From positions 2,294,001 through 2,358,000 of the forward strand of contig NZ_UESZ01000001.1 in NCBI RefSeq assembly GCF_900108585.1: 64,000 nt of DNA, read 5' to 3'. The position numbers and the translations under genes are program-made. The stretch is from Branchiibius hedensis. GTDB taxonomy: Bacteria; Actinomycetota; Actinomycetes; Actinomycetales; Dermatophilaceae. Numbering within the stretch: position 1 is the stretch's first letter; each line of letters opens with the position of its first letter. Below, in pieces: positions 19,386 through 29,029 of the stretch. Under the pieces are notes generated by a model. That model worked only from the letters and a program-made list of their open reading frames with translations, was not told the DNA's origin and made no database searches.

Positions 19386-19469
19386 TCACAACAGCGGAAA
19401 TCCTCACTGCCGCGGTCGCGTTCGATTGAAGCAACCGGGATTGTGAGAATTTCCGCCGATCTGACGCGA
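19386..19469. repeat. palindromic repeat copy B, upstream of DUF559 gene
   Basis: This imperfect palindrome lies between the sdhB stop and the DUF559 start. Core arms are GCGGAAAT plus CTCAC (from 19394) and GTGAG plus ATTTCCGC (ending 19456). It aligns in the same orientation and without gaps to copy A, with the right half GC-ACCGGGAT-GTGAG-ATTTCCGCCG especially well kept. The distance from copy A is about 985 bp and the interval holds only the DUF559 gene. It may double as the sdh operon terminator or carry the DUF559 promoter; neither is proven. Confidence 0.8.
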
Positions 19470-19479
19470 CGTGGGCCGG

Positions 19480-20216
19480 TCAGGCGTGCTTCTTGGCCTT
19501 GCGGAAGTCCTTGTTCAGCTGGGAGATGACGTCCAGCGGGATCTCCTTCGGGCACGCGGCCGCGCATTCACCGATGTTGGTGCAGCCGCCGAAGCCTTCG
19601 AAGTCGTGCTGGTTGACCATGCTGACCACCCGCGCGTCACGCTCGGCCTGGCCCTGCGGCAGCTCACCGAGGTGGGTGACCTTGGCGCCCATGAAGAGCA
19701 TGCCGGAGGCGTTCGGACAGGCGGCAACGCACGCGCCGCAGCCGATGCAGGTCGCGGCGTCGAACGCCCGGTCGGCGGCTTCCTTGCGGACCGGGAGGTT
19801 GTTGGCCTCCGTCGCAGCGCCGGTGTTGACCGAGATGTAACCGCCGGACTGGATGATCCGGTCGAACGACGAGCGGTCGACGACCAGATCGCGCAGCACC
19901 GGGAACGGCGCCGCCCGCCACGGCTCGATGGTGATCTCGTCGCCGTCCTTGAAGGAGCGCATGTGCAACTGGCAGGTCGTGGTGACCTCGGGCCCGTGCG
20001 CCATGCCGTTGATCATCAGCGAGCACATGCCGCAGATGCCTTCGCGGCAGTCGGAGTCGAAAGCCACCGGCTCCTTCGCATCGCCCTGCAGGTCCTCGTT
20101 GAGGACATCCAGCATCTCCAGGAACGACATGTCCTCGGAAACGTCGGTGACGTGGTGGGTTTCGAAGCGGCCAGCGTCCTGCGGACCGTCCTGACGCCAG
20201 ATCTTGAGGGTGAGGT

Positions 20217-20220
<4 letters not shown>
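19480..20220 (-). CDS. sdhB: succinate dehydrogenase/fumarate reductase iron-sulfur subunit
   Basis: This electron-transfer subunit of the type B succinate:quinone oxidoreductase has 246 residues. GTG at 20220 forms a GTGA overlap with the sdhA stop; the longer upstream frame is the sdhA C-terminus read out of frame. Cysteine clusters in order are the [2Fe-2S] ligands ([12 protein letters not shown] and a later TTCQLH), then [12 protein letters not shown] and [14 protein letters not shown] for the [4Fe-4S] and [3Fe-4S] centres. It sits peripherally on the cytoplasmic face with SdhA. The stop is followed by palindromic repeat B. Confidence 0.95.
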
Positions 20221-22184
<1,964 letters not shown>

Positions 22185-22196
22185 GGCGGGCAGTCC

Positions 22197-22913
22197 TTAG
22201 TCGATGACGCCGAACAGGATGAACAGGGGCGGCAGGATGAATCCCACCGAGATCACCAGGCCGAGTACGGCGGCCGCGGTCTTGGCGATCCGCCGTGCCG
22301 TGGGTGTCGGTGTGAAGCCGAGCGTCTGCGACGCGCTCCAGATGCCGTGGTTGAGGTGCATGCCCAGCGCCACCATGGCCGCCAGGTAGATCAGCGTCAG
22401 CCACCACACGTTGAAGCTGGAAACGACCAGCTGGTAAGGGTTTTGGGTGATACCGGCCGCCTGGCCGCCGCTGCCGACGTTCAGCTTGAGAATCGTGAAC
22501 TCCAGCAGGTGCCAGATGATGAACAGCAGCAGGAAGATGCCACCCCAGCGCATCCATTTGCTCGAGATCGACGCAGCGACCCGCTTCTTGACCGAATAGC
22601 GTTGCGGCCGGGCGGCATTCGAGCGCTTCCAGAGTTGCGCCGCACAGTAGACGTGCGCGATCACCGAAACCAGAAGCACGGCCTCGATCACGTAGAGCAG
22701 ACCGTGGTACGGCAGCATCGGCTCACCGATGGTCCGCAGGTGTTCGGCGTATTCGTTGTACGCCGTCTCACCCGCGAACAACTTCAGGTTGCCGTACATG
22801 TGCAGCAGAACGAACAGAACGAAGATCACACCGGTGACGGCCATAACCGTCTTCAGGAAGATCGTGCTGCCGGTCTTCCCCGTGCGCTTCACAGGAACGG
22901 TTGATGTGGCCAC
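22197..22913 (-). CDS. sdhC: succinate dehydrogenase cytochrome b subunit
   Basis: This membrane anchor has 238 residues and five predicted transmembrane helices, as in type B diheme enzymes (Bacillus/Corynebacterium type). Likely haem-ligand histidines lie in the helices: VLLHMYGN, PYHGLLYV, VIAHVYC, IIWHLLEFT and GMHLNHG. It starts at GTG and is the first gene of the sdhCAB operon. The diheme type can drive or consume proton potential when reducing menaquinone, a feature known for the family and fitting a menaquinone-using actinobacterium. Confidence 0.93.
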   Translation of the reverse strand: MATSTVPVKRTGKTGSTIFLKTVMAVTGVIFVLFVLLHMYGNLKLFAGETAYNEYAEHLRTIGEPMLPYHGLLYVIEAVLLVSVIAHVYCAAQLWKRSNAARPQRYSVKKRVAASISSKWMRWGGIFLLLFIIWHLLEFTILKLNVGSGGQAAGITQNPYQLVVSSFNVWWLTLIYLAAMVALGMHLNHGIWSASQTLGFTPTPTARRIAKTAAAVLGLVISVGFILPPLFILFGVID

Positions 22914-22961
22914 AAATCATGATTCTACGGACGGCGCAACCCTTTCGCGGGTCAGGCAGTC

Positions 22962-23471
22962 CTAACCCAACGGAAACGGGCGAACCGACTCCCAGCTGCC
23001 ACCCTCGTCCTGCTCGTAGAGGTCGAACTCGCTGGCCACGAAACTCTGCCGGTAGTCGCCGAACTCCGCGGCCACCTCATCCAGCGCGGCGTCACTCACG
23101 TCGTGAGCGAGCGTCACGTGCGGGTGATACGGGAAGTCCAAGGGCCGCTCCACCGGACCCCGCCGGATCGCGGCCTGCAACCGAGCCAACTCGGCGACGC
23201 CCTCACTGACCTGCACGAAAACCACCGAAGAGATCGGCCGGAACGTACCGGTGCCTTCGAGTACGACGCGGAACGGCTGGGAGCCGCGCGCCACCTGGGC
23301 CAGGTGGCCGGCGAACTGCACCAGATCCAGTCCGGCGACATTGGTCGGCGGCAACAAGGTGATGTGGGTCGGGATGGCGTGCGCGAGTGGATCGCCCGCG
23401 CGGGCCCGCGCATCGGCGATGAGCCGACCGCCGGGTTCCGGAATCGCCAGTGCGACGCCAATGGTGCGCAC
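22962..23471 (-). CDS. 2H phosphoesterase, 2'-5' RNA ligase family
   Basis: This 169-residue protein of the LigT/2H phosphoesterase superfamily starts at GTG. The two H-x-T signatures that define the family are present and well spaced: HIT at residues 36-38 (PTHITLLPP) and HVT at 118-120 (YHPHVTLAH). Members hydrolyse or form 2'-5' or 2',3'-cyclic phosphodiester bonds in RNA or nucleotides; the natural substrate of bacterial members is mostly unclear. Its start lies 3 nt after the trpS stop, so it is probably cotranscribed with trpS, a mild hint at an RNA-related role. Confidence 0.88.
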   Translation of the reverse strand: MRTIGVALAIPEPGGRLIADARARAGDPLAHAIPTHITLLPPTNVAGLDLVQFAGHLAQVARGSQPFRVVLEGTGTFRPISSVVFVQVSEGVAELARLQAAIRRGPVERPLDFPYHPHVTLAHDVSDAALDEVAAEFGDYRQSFVASEFDLYEQDEGGSWESVRPFPLG

Positions 23472-23474
23472 GGA

Positions 23475-24524
23475 CTATCGCGCCGGCAGGAAGCCGACGG
23501 CGTCGTATGCCCGCGCGAGCACTCCGCCTGCCACCTCCCGCGCCCGGTCAGCCCCCTTGGCCAAGATTGCGTCCAACTCGCCAGGGTCGGCGAGCAATTC
23601 CTCCACCCGTGCTTTGAACGGCGCTTGGACCTCGACGACCAGGTCCGCGACCTCGCCCTTGAGCGCGCCGTACCGGTTGGGTCCCTCGAACCGGGCGACG
23701 ATGTCCGCCACGGGCTCGCCGGACAGCGCGGCATGGATCCGCAGCAGGTTGGCGATACCCGGTTTGGTCTCGGGAGCCCAACGAACTTCGTTGTCGGTGT
23801 CGGTCACGGCGGCCTTGATCTTCTTGATGTTGGCTTTTGGCTCGTCCAACATCATCAGGTTGCCCGACTGGTTGTCCGCCGATTTGCTCATTTTGGCCAG
23901 CGGATCCGCCAGCGACATGATCTTGGCCGTCTCGGAGGGGATGTGCGGTTCGGGGATCACGAACGTGTCGCCGTACCGCGTGTTGAACCGCCCGGCCAGG
24001 TCCCGGGTCAGCTCCAGGTGCTGGCGCTGGTCCTCGCCGACCGGCACGGCGGTCGCGTCGTAGAGCAGGATGTCGGCGGCCATCAGGATCGGGTAGGTGA
24101 ACAGGCCGACGTTGGTGGCCTCCGAACCTCGTTTGCTGGACTTGTCCTTGAACTGGGTCATCCGCGCGGCCTCGCCGAAGCCGGTGATGCACGACAGGAC
24201 CCAGGCCAACTGGGAGTGCTCGGGGACGTGCGACTGCACGAACACCGTCGACTTCTCGGGGTCGATCCCGCCGGCGAGATACTGCGCGGCGGTGACCCGG
24301 GTGCGCTGGCGCATCTGCGCGGGGTCCGGCGACACGGTGAGCGCGTGCTGATCGACGACGCAGAAGAACGCGTCGAACTCTTCCTGCATGGCCACCCAGT
24401 TCACCTGCGCTCCCAGATAGTTCCCCAGGTGCAAAGAGTCGTGAGTTGGCTGCATTCCGGACAGGATGCGCGGTCGCGCGTCCTGTCCCGGCAGCCTCGA
24501 TGCAGAAGTAGGCATGTCGACCAT
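23475..24524 (-). CDS. trpS: tryptophan--tRNA ligase
   Basis: This class I aminoacyl-tRNA synthetase charges tRNA-Trp. It is 349 residues long, normal for bacteria. The HIGH-equivalent lies at [13 protein letters not shown] near residue 30, and the KMSKS loop is intact ([13 protein letters not shown] near 214). Tryptophan-pocket and interface stretches [20 protein letters not shown] and [13 protein letters not shown] are typical. ATG at 24524 is used; a second ATG three codons later is possible. It is divergent from the DeoR-type gene with only 46 bp between the starts. Confidence 0.96.
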   Translation of the reverse strand: MVDMPTSASRLPGQDARPRILSGMQPTHDSLHLGNYLGAQVNWVAMQEEFDAFFCVVDQHALTVSPDPAQMRQRTRVTAAQYLAGGIDPEKSTVFVQSHVPEHSQLAWVLSCITGFGEAARMTQFKDKSSKRGSEATNVGLFTYPILMAADILLYDATAVPVGEDQRQHLELTRDLAGRFNTRYGDTFVIPEPHIPSETAKIMSLADPLAKMSKSADNQSGNLMMLDEPKANIKKIKAAVTDTDNEVRWAPETKPGIANLLRIHAALSGEPVADIVARFEGPNRYGALKGEVADLVVEVQAPFKARVEELLADPGELDAILAKGADRAREVAGGVLARAYDAVGFLPAR

Positions 24525-24570
24525 CTTCGCAGCCCAGGCGCCCTATCCTGAACCCAGGAAGGAGCTGACC
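24525..24570. promoter_or_regulatory. divergent trpS / DeoR-regulator promoter gap
   Basis: The 46-bp gap must hold the starts of both divergent transcripts, or overlapping ones. On the plus strand TATCCT (24544-24549) fits the actinobacterial TANNNT minus-10 box and is followed by AGGAAGGAG just before the regulator ATG. No clear minus-35 hexamer was seen for either direction. Autoregulation by the DeoR protein could affect trpS. Confidence 0.35.
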
Positions 24571-25380
24571 ATGCTTGCTCGACAGCGACAGGAGCACATC
24601 CTGCGCAAAATAGCCGAGGACGGCGGAGTGCGGGTTTCGCACATCGTGGCCGAACTCGGCGTCAGCGACATGACCATCCGCCGGGACATCGAAGCGCTGG
24701 CCGAGCGGGGCCTGGTCGCCAAGGTGCACGGCGGTGCGATCCCCGTGGGTGAACGCACGATCGACGAACCGGGGTTTCACATCCGTTCGGAGATGAACCC
24801 CGACCACAAGTCCGACATCGCCCGGACGGCAGCGAGTCTGATCAAGGCCGGCTCGTCGGTGGCGGTGTCCGCCGGCACGACGGCCTACGCGGTCGCGGTG
24901 GCCCTGCGACCGATCAAGCGGTTGACCGTCGTCACCAACTCACCGCGAGTGGAGCAGGCGCTCTACGACCCGTCCCGGGACGACCAGTTGCTGGTCCTGA
25001 CCGGCGGTGTCCGGACACCGTCCGATGCGCTCGCCGGCCCGGTCGCGAACGCCATGCTGGCGACCACCCACGTCGATTCGCTGATCCTCGGAGTGCACGG
25101 CATCGACCTCAACGCAGGGCTCACGACGCCGAATCTTCAAGAGGCACAGACCAATCGGGCCCTGATTCGATCGGCGAAACACGTCATCGTCGTGGCCGAT
25201 CACACCAAGTGGGGCGTGGTCGGCCTGTCCACGATTGCGACGCTGGACGACATCGACACCCTGGTCACCGACGCCAACCTCGATGAGGAAGCGCGCCGCG
25301 AAATCACCCGGCACGGAGTCAATCTGATCATCGCGCAGACCGACGACGTCGACAGCCCGCTGGTCAGCCTGGCCCGCTGA
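24571..25380 (+). CDS. DeoR family transcriptional regulator
   Basis: This 269-residue repressor-type regulator has its ATG behind a strong AGGAAGGAG site; upstream in-frame codons overlap the trpS leader and are rejected. The N-terminal winged helix-turn-helix is textbook: RQRQEHILRKIAEDGG, then VSHIVAELGVSDMTIRRDIEALAERGLV, then KVHGGAI. The C-terminal DeoR sensor (ISOCOT-fold) domain has SVAVSAGTTAYAVAVALR, LTVVTNSPRVEQAL, LLVLTGGVRTPSDALAGP and KHVIVVADHTKWG. Family members sense phosphorylated sugars or sugar alcohols. No sugar operon is adjacent, so the target is unknown. Confidence 0.92.
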   Translation: MLARQRQEHILRKIAEDGGVRVSHIVAELGVSDMTIRRDIEALAERGLVAKVHGGAIPVGERTIDEPGFHIRSEMNPDHKSDIARTAASLIKAGSSVAVSAGTTAYAVAVALRPIKRLTVVTNSPRVEQALYDPSRDDQLLVLTGGVRTPSDALAGPVANAMLATTHVDSLILGVHGIDLNAGLTTPNLQEAQTNRALIRSAKHVIVVADHTKWGVVGLSTIATLDDIDTLVTDANLDEEARREITRHGVNLIIAQTDDVDSPLVSLAR

Positions 25381-25381
25381 G

Positions 25382-25948
25382 TTACTGCTGCCCGGTGGAG
25401 GGCGCGGTGCCGGCGACCTCGATCGCCCGGATGATCGGCGGGAGGGTTTCATCGACGTACGCCGACATGGCGGCGACGACCTCACCCGGCCTGCCGTAGG
25501 GGTCAGGGACGGTGCATTCGTCGTCGGACCGCGAGGGCCCGCGGCCGCGCAGCGCGACCGCACGCGCCACCACACCGGCCAACCCGCTGCCGTCCGCATG
25601 CACCGGTGCGTCAGCGGCGAGCGCATCAGCCAACTCCCGCAACGTGAAGGTGCGCCGCATCGCCCGGGGGGCCATCCGCAGCACCTTGCGCTGGTGCTCC
25701 CGCGAGGCCGTGATGACCAGGTCCGCTCCCTCGGCCAGGGCGGGCTGCAGCTGCCGTGATGCGAATCCCATTGCGTTGACGCCGCGTTCGAGCAGCTGCG
25801 CTTTGACCCGCGGCTCGATGTCGTCCCCGACCAGGGCCATCGTGCCCGCACTGGAAACCGATACCCCCGGCAGCGCCGCGGCCAGCAGTCGCTCGACGTA
25901 GGGTGACCGGCACACGTTGCCGGTGCACACCACCAGAATCCCGCTCAC
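25382..25948 (-). CDS. low-molecular-weight protein-tyrosine phosphatase
   Basis: This 188-residue cytosolic phosphatase starts at GTG with a GTGA overlap to the HAD gene. The P-loop at the N-terminus is complete: Cys8-TGNVC-Arg14-Ser (C-X5-R-S), and the general-acid loop DPYGRP lies near residue 148. Bacterial relatives (Wzb, PtpA) dephosphorylate tyrosine autokinases that control polysaccharide export, and a Wzc/CpsD-like kinase is encoded about 10 kb away at 36-37.5 kb. A partnership is plausible but unproven. The gene is convergent with the DeoR regulator with 1 nt between the stops. Confidence 0.92.
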   Translation of the reverse strand: MSGILVVCTGNVCRSPYVERLLAAALPGVSVSSAGTMALVGDDIEPRVKAQLLERGVNAMGFASRQLQPALAEGADLVITASREHQRKVLRMAPRAMRRTFTLRELADALAADAPVHADGSGLAGVVARAVALRGRGPSRSDDECTVPDPYGRPGEVVAAMSAYVDETLPPIIRAIEVAGTAPSTGQQ

Positions 25949-26745
25949 ACCGGACTCAGAAACTGGTGCACCAGCGGCACCACGTCGGCGATGCTGTCCA
26001 CGACCCGGGTCGGGACGTACGGGAACCGTTGCACCGCATCGGCGTTCGTGGATCCGCTCAGGACCAGGATGGTGCGCAGACCCGCTTCGAGACCACTGAC
26101 GACATCGGTGTCCATCCGGTCCCCGATCATGACGGTGTGCTCGGAGTGCGCGTCGATGCGGTTGAGCGCGGTGCGCATCATCAGCGGGTTGGGTTTGCCG
26201 ACGTAGTACGGCTCGACACCGGTCGCCTTGGTGATCAGCGCAGCGATCGCACCCGTGGCCGGGATCGATCCCTCAGTGGAGGGACCGGTCGCGTCCGGGT
26301 TGGTCGCGATGAAGCGAGAACCGTTCTCGATCAAGCGAATTGCCCGGGTGATCGCCTCGAACGAATAGGTCCGGGTCTCCCCCAGGACCACGTAATCGGG
26401 ATCGCGATCAGACATCACGTAACCGATTTCGTGGACGGCGGTGGTCAGACCCGCTTCGCCGATCACGTAGGCCGTGCCGTCCGATCGCTGGTTGCCGAGG
26501 AACTGCGCCGTCGCCAGAGCCGAGGTCCAGATCGCTTCAACGGGCAGTTCGATACCGCTGGCGCGCAGTCGGGCCTGCAGGTCCCGCGGGGTGAAGATCG
26601 AGTTGTTGGTGAGCACCAGATAGCGGCGGTCCGTTTGTTGCAGCGCGGCCAGGAACTCCGCCGCACCCGGGATCGCGTGCTGCTCACGCACGAGCACACC
26701 GTCCATATCGGTGAGCCAGCAATCGACCGGTTTGGGTTCCGTCAT
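25945..26745 (-). CDS. HAD-IIA family hydrolase (NagD-like)
   Basis: This 266-residue haloacid-dehalogenase phosphatase of subclass IIA carries motif I DMDGVLV with the nucleophile Asp at about 14, motif II TNNS near 46, the C2 cap region with EAGLTTAVHEIGY, motif III Lys in YVGKPNPLM, and motif IV MIGDRMDTDV. NagD relatives hydrolyse nucleoside monophosphates and sugar phosphates. It is followed by the tyrosine phosphatase with a 4-bp overlap and preceded by xthA with a 4-nt gap, so three nucleotide/phosphate hydrolases probably share one transcript. Confidence 0.9.
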   Translation of the reverse strand: MTEPKPVDCWLTDMDGVLVREQHAIPGAAEFLAALQQTDRRYLVLTNNSIFTPRDLQARLRASGIELPVEAIWTSALATAQFLGNQRSDGTAYVIGEAGLTTAVHEIGYVMSDRDPDYVVLGETRTYSFEAITRAIRLIENGSRFIATNPDATGPSTEGSIPATGAIAALITKATGVEPYYVGKPNPLMMRTALNRIDAHSEHTVMIGDRMDTDVVSGLEAGLRTILVLSGSTNADAVQRFPYVPTRVVDSIADVVPLVHQFLSPV

Positions 26746-26749
26746 GGTT

Positions 26750-27538
26750 TCAGTCTGCCTTGTGATCGATGATCAGTGCTGCGTGGTCACTCCACCGCTC
26801 GGCGTAGGTGGCGGCCCTGCCCACGCTGACCGCGCTGACCCGATCGGCGATCATCGGCGAGTGAATGGCGTAGTCGATGCGCCAGCCGGCGTCGTTGTCG
26901 AAGGCCTTGCCCCGCCACGACCACCAGGTGTACGGACCCTCGATGTCGCCCTCGGCGCGTCGCGTCACATCGACCCACCCATCGGCGAACCACTTACTCA
27001 GATAAGCCTGTTCGTCGGGTAGGAAGCCCGCCTTGCCGCGGTTGCCCTTCCAGTTCTTCAAGTCCTGCTGGGTGTGGCAGATGTTCAGGTCGCCGGTCAG
27101 GACGACCTGCTCGTGTTTGACCTGGTGCAGCCGAGTCGTGATGGCCTCCAGGAAGGCGTACTTCTCATCCTGCCGCGGCGTCCCCGCTTCGCCGGTGTGC
27201 ACGTACGCGCTGATCACCCGGACCGGGCCCATCGGCGTTTCGATGACCGCCTCGATCCAACGACCCTGATCCTCGAAGCCGGGTAGACCGGTCGACGTCG
27301 CCGTGAGGGCGTACGGCGTGAGGACAGCCACCCCCGCGCGCCCGGCGGCACTGGCGGGGGCGTGCGCAAGGTGCCACTCGGCGTACGGCGATCCAGCCAG
27401 TTGGGCGGTCAACTGGGCTGGCGCGGCCCGGACCTCCTGCAGGGTCAGGACGTCGGGTTGCTGCCCGGTCAGCCAGTCCAGACCGCCTCGGCGGGCGGCG
27501 GCGCGGATGCCGTTGACGTTCGCACTGATCAGTCGCAC
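26750..27538 (-). CDS. xthA: exodeoxyribonuclease III
   Basis: This base-excision-repair enzyme has AP endonuclease, 3'-phosphatase and 3'-5' exonuclease activity and contains 262 residues. Endonuclease/exonuclease/phosphatase motifs are present: RLISANVNGIRAA at the start with the metal-binding Asn, LTLQEVR with Glu, SAYVHTGE, VVLTGDLNICHT, RIDYAIHS, and the C-terminal RWSDHAALII with catalytic Asp-His. The start is GTG. It is probably the first gene of the xthA-HAD-PTP transcription unit. Confidence 0.93.
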   Translation of the reverse strand: MRLISANVNGIRAAARRGGLDWLTGQQPDVLTLQEVRAAPAQLTAQLAGSPYAEWHLAHAPASAAGRAGVAVLTPYALTATSTGLPGFEDQGRWIEAVIETPMGPVRVISAYVHTGEAGTPRQDEKYAFLEAITTRLHQVKHEQVVLTGDLNICHTQQDLKNWKGNRGKAGFLPDEQAYLSKWFADGWVDVTRRAEGDIEGPYTWWSWRGKAFDNDAGWRIDYAIHSPMIADRVSAVSVGRAATYAERWSDHAALIIDHKAD

Positions 27539-27559
27539 GCGCCCAGTCTGCCTGGTCGC

Positions 27560-28156
27560 TCAGACGAAGCGCTTGGCGTATCCGAGCTGGTAGCGCAGAT
27601 CACGAGTGCGGTCGCGGATGTACCGGGCCGGGTTGCCGCCCACCAGGGTGTACGGCGCCACGTCCTTGGTCACGACCGATCCTGCGGCCACCACCGCGCC
27701 CTCGCCGATCACGACCCCGGGCAGCACGATGGCGTGGCTGGCGATCCAGGCGTAGTCGCCGATCCGCACGGGTGCCCCCACCTCGGCGAAGTCCGGCGAA
27801 TCGACGTCGTGCTGGCGGGTGTAGATCGTGACGTGACTGCCCAGGTTGACGTTGTCTCCGATGGTCAAGCCACTGCGACCGTCAAGGAAGGCGGTGTCCC
27901 CGATCGTGCAGTGCTGCCCGATCGTGATCAGATCCGGCGCGTAGAACTCGGCCCGCCAATGGATGCTGGAGGTTTTCGGCAACTGCATACCGGCCAGGCG
28001 GTAACAACCCGACCGCACGCGGTGCGACGGCAGATAACCCAGGTCGGCCAGCAGCCGCAGCCGCAGATCGCTCCACACGTCGCGACGCCAGCGCACCGCG
28101 GACACCGCACGGGCCGGCGCGATCCGCTTGGCTGTGTCCCGCAGTGTCCCGACCAC
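27560..28156 (-). CDS. hexapeptide-repeat acyltransferase
   Basis: This 198-residue left-handed beta-helix (LbH) acyltransferase has imperfect hexapeptide repeats running from about residue 72 to 180 (ITIGQHCTIGDTAFL, LTIGDNVNLGSHVTI, VRIGDYAWIASHAIV, VVIGEGAVVAAGSVVT, VGGNPARYI), typical of NodL/WcaF-type O-acetyltransferases. The catalytic His equivalent is in the RQHDVDSP stretch. A basic N-terminal extension of about 55 residues precedes the helix. The start is GTG. It opens the polysaccharide region and probably O-acetylates a glycan building block with acetyl-CoA. It is divergent from the next gene with only 18 bp between the starts. Confidence 0.88.
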   Translation of the reverse strand: MVGTLRDTAKRIAPARAVSAVRWRRDVWSDLRLRLLADLGYLPSHRVRSGCYRLAGMQLPKTSSIHWRAEFYAPDLITIGQHCTIGDTAFLDGRSGLTIGDNVNLGSHVTIYTRQHDVDSPDFAEVGAPVRIGDYAWIASHAIVLPGVVIGEGAVVAAGSVVTKDVAPYTLVGGNPARYIRDRTRDLRYQLGYAKRFV

Positions 28157-28161
28157 CGGGC

Positions 28162-28167
28162 TAGCCT
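28162..28167 (+). promoter_or_regulatory. minus-10 box of a probable leaderless transcript
   Basis: TAGCCT fits TANNNT and ends 7 nt before the ATG at 28175, with no Shine-Dalgarno sequence between. Transcription would start at or next to the start codon, an arrangement common in Actinobacteria. No minus-35 consensus was identified. Confidence 0.45.
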
Positions 28168-28174
28168 ATGGCCG

Positions 28175-29029
28175 ATGAGTCCACGGATCGGCGCCTATGT
28201 GCTCACCGGGGACACCAGTTGGCTGGCCAAGTCGTTGCGCAGCTACTACCCGCTGTTGTCCGCGTTGGTCATCCCCTGGCCGCAGGACGGGCGGGGCTGG
28301 CGGGGCCAGGAGCTGCCGCTGGCCGAGGTCCGGTCCCAGGTCGAGGCGGTCGACGACCGCCGCCTGCTACGGCTGGTCCCCGGCCGGTGGACCGACCGGG
28401 ATCATCCGCTGGACGTGGAGACCGCCCAGCGCCAGGCGGCCGTCGATGCGCTGAGCGAGGAGGTGGACTGGATCCTGCAGCTCGACAACGACGAGTACCT
28501 ACCGGACCCCGACCGGCTGCTGGAGGCGCTGGCGTACGCCGAGGAGCGCGACCTGCGGGCCGTTGAATGGCCCGCCCGGGTTCTGTACCGACGCACGCGA
28601 AGCGCCGTATTCCAGGTCGCCACGGTCACGGGGCAACCCAGTTATGAGTATCCGGGACCGATCGCCGTGCGCCCCAACACCCGCCTGGTCAGCGCCCGGC
28701 GGGTCGACGAACCGTTCCTGCGCCCGGTGGTCGAGGGGGACGATGCATCCCTGCAGGTGGCCCGGCCGGCGGTCAGCGGTGAGGATCGCTCGTTCCTGGT
28801 CACGCCGCAAGCAGCGATCGTCCACAACAGCTGGGCCCGATCCCCCGAGCAGGTCTGGTCCAAGCTCACCGGCTGGGGTCATGCCTCGGGCCTGCGAGGC
28901 GTCGTTTATTTCGCTGCGGTGTGGTGGCCCGCGCCGGTGACCTGGCGACTCCTGCGCAACTTCCATCCGTTCGCGCGGGCACTGTGGCCCCGGCTCGCGC
29001 GGTTGCCGAGCACGCCGGAGATCGACTAG
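28175..29029 (+). CDS. putative glycosyltransferase-like protein, glycan cluster
   Basis: This 284-residue protein starts at ATG (MSPRIGAYVLTGDTSW) just after a TAGCCT box. The middle contains EVDWILQLDNDEYLPDPDRL, a DxDE-type motif like the nucleotide-sugar and metal-binding site of GT-A enzymes. Later IVHNSWARSPEQVWSKLTGWGHA resembles the C-terminal His-containing motif of GT2-like and GT92-like transferases. The N-terminus keeps only a loose Rossmann pattern. No exact family is recognised. Its stop shares a CTAG tetranucleotide with the convergent ABC gene. A glycosyl-transfer role is an inference from motif and context. Confidence 0.7.
   Translation: MSPRIGAYVLTGDTSWLAKSLRSYYPLLSALVIPWPQDGRGWRGQELPLAEVRSQVEAVDDRRLLRLVPGRWTDRDHPLDVETAQRQAAVDALSEEVDWILQLDNDEYLPDPDRLLEALAYAEERDLRAVEWPARVLYRRTRSAVFQVATVTGQPSYEYPGPIAVRPNTRLVSARRVDEPFLRPVVEGDDASLQVARPAVSGEDRSFLVTPQAAIVHNSWARSPEQVWSKLTGWGHASGLRGVVYFAAVWWPAPVTWRLLRNFHPFARALWPRLARLPSTPEID

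Noticed and set aside
19324-19434. Longer DUF559 protein starting at a TTG inside palindromic repeat B
   Set aside because: The extra 37 residues show no homology and would start inside the repeat; the ATG at 19323 begins the recognisable domain.
24571-25380. DeoR-type protein as repressor of the nucleoside operon at 8.7 kb
   Set aside because: The family name suggests it, but the gene is 16 kb away and no shared operator was found, so no link can be supported.
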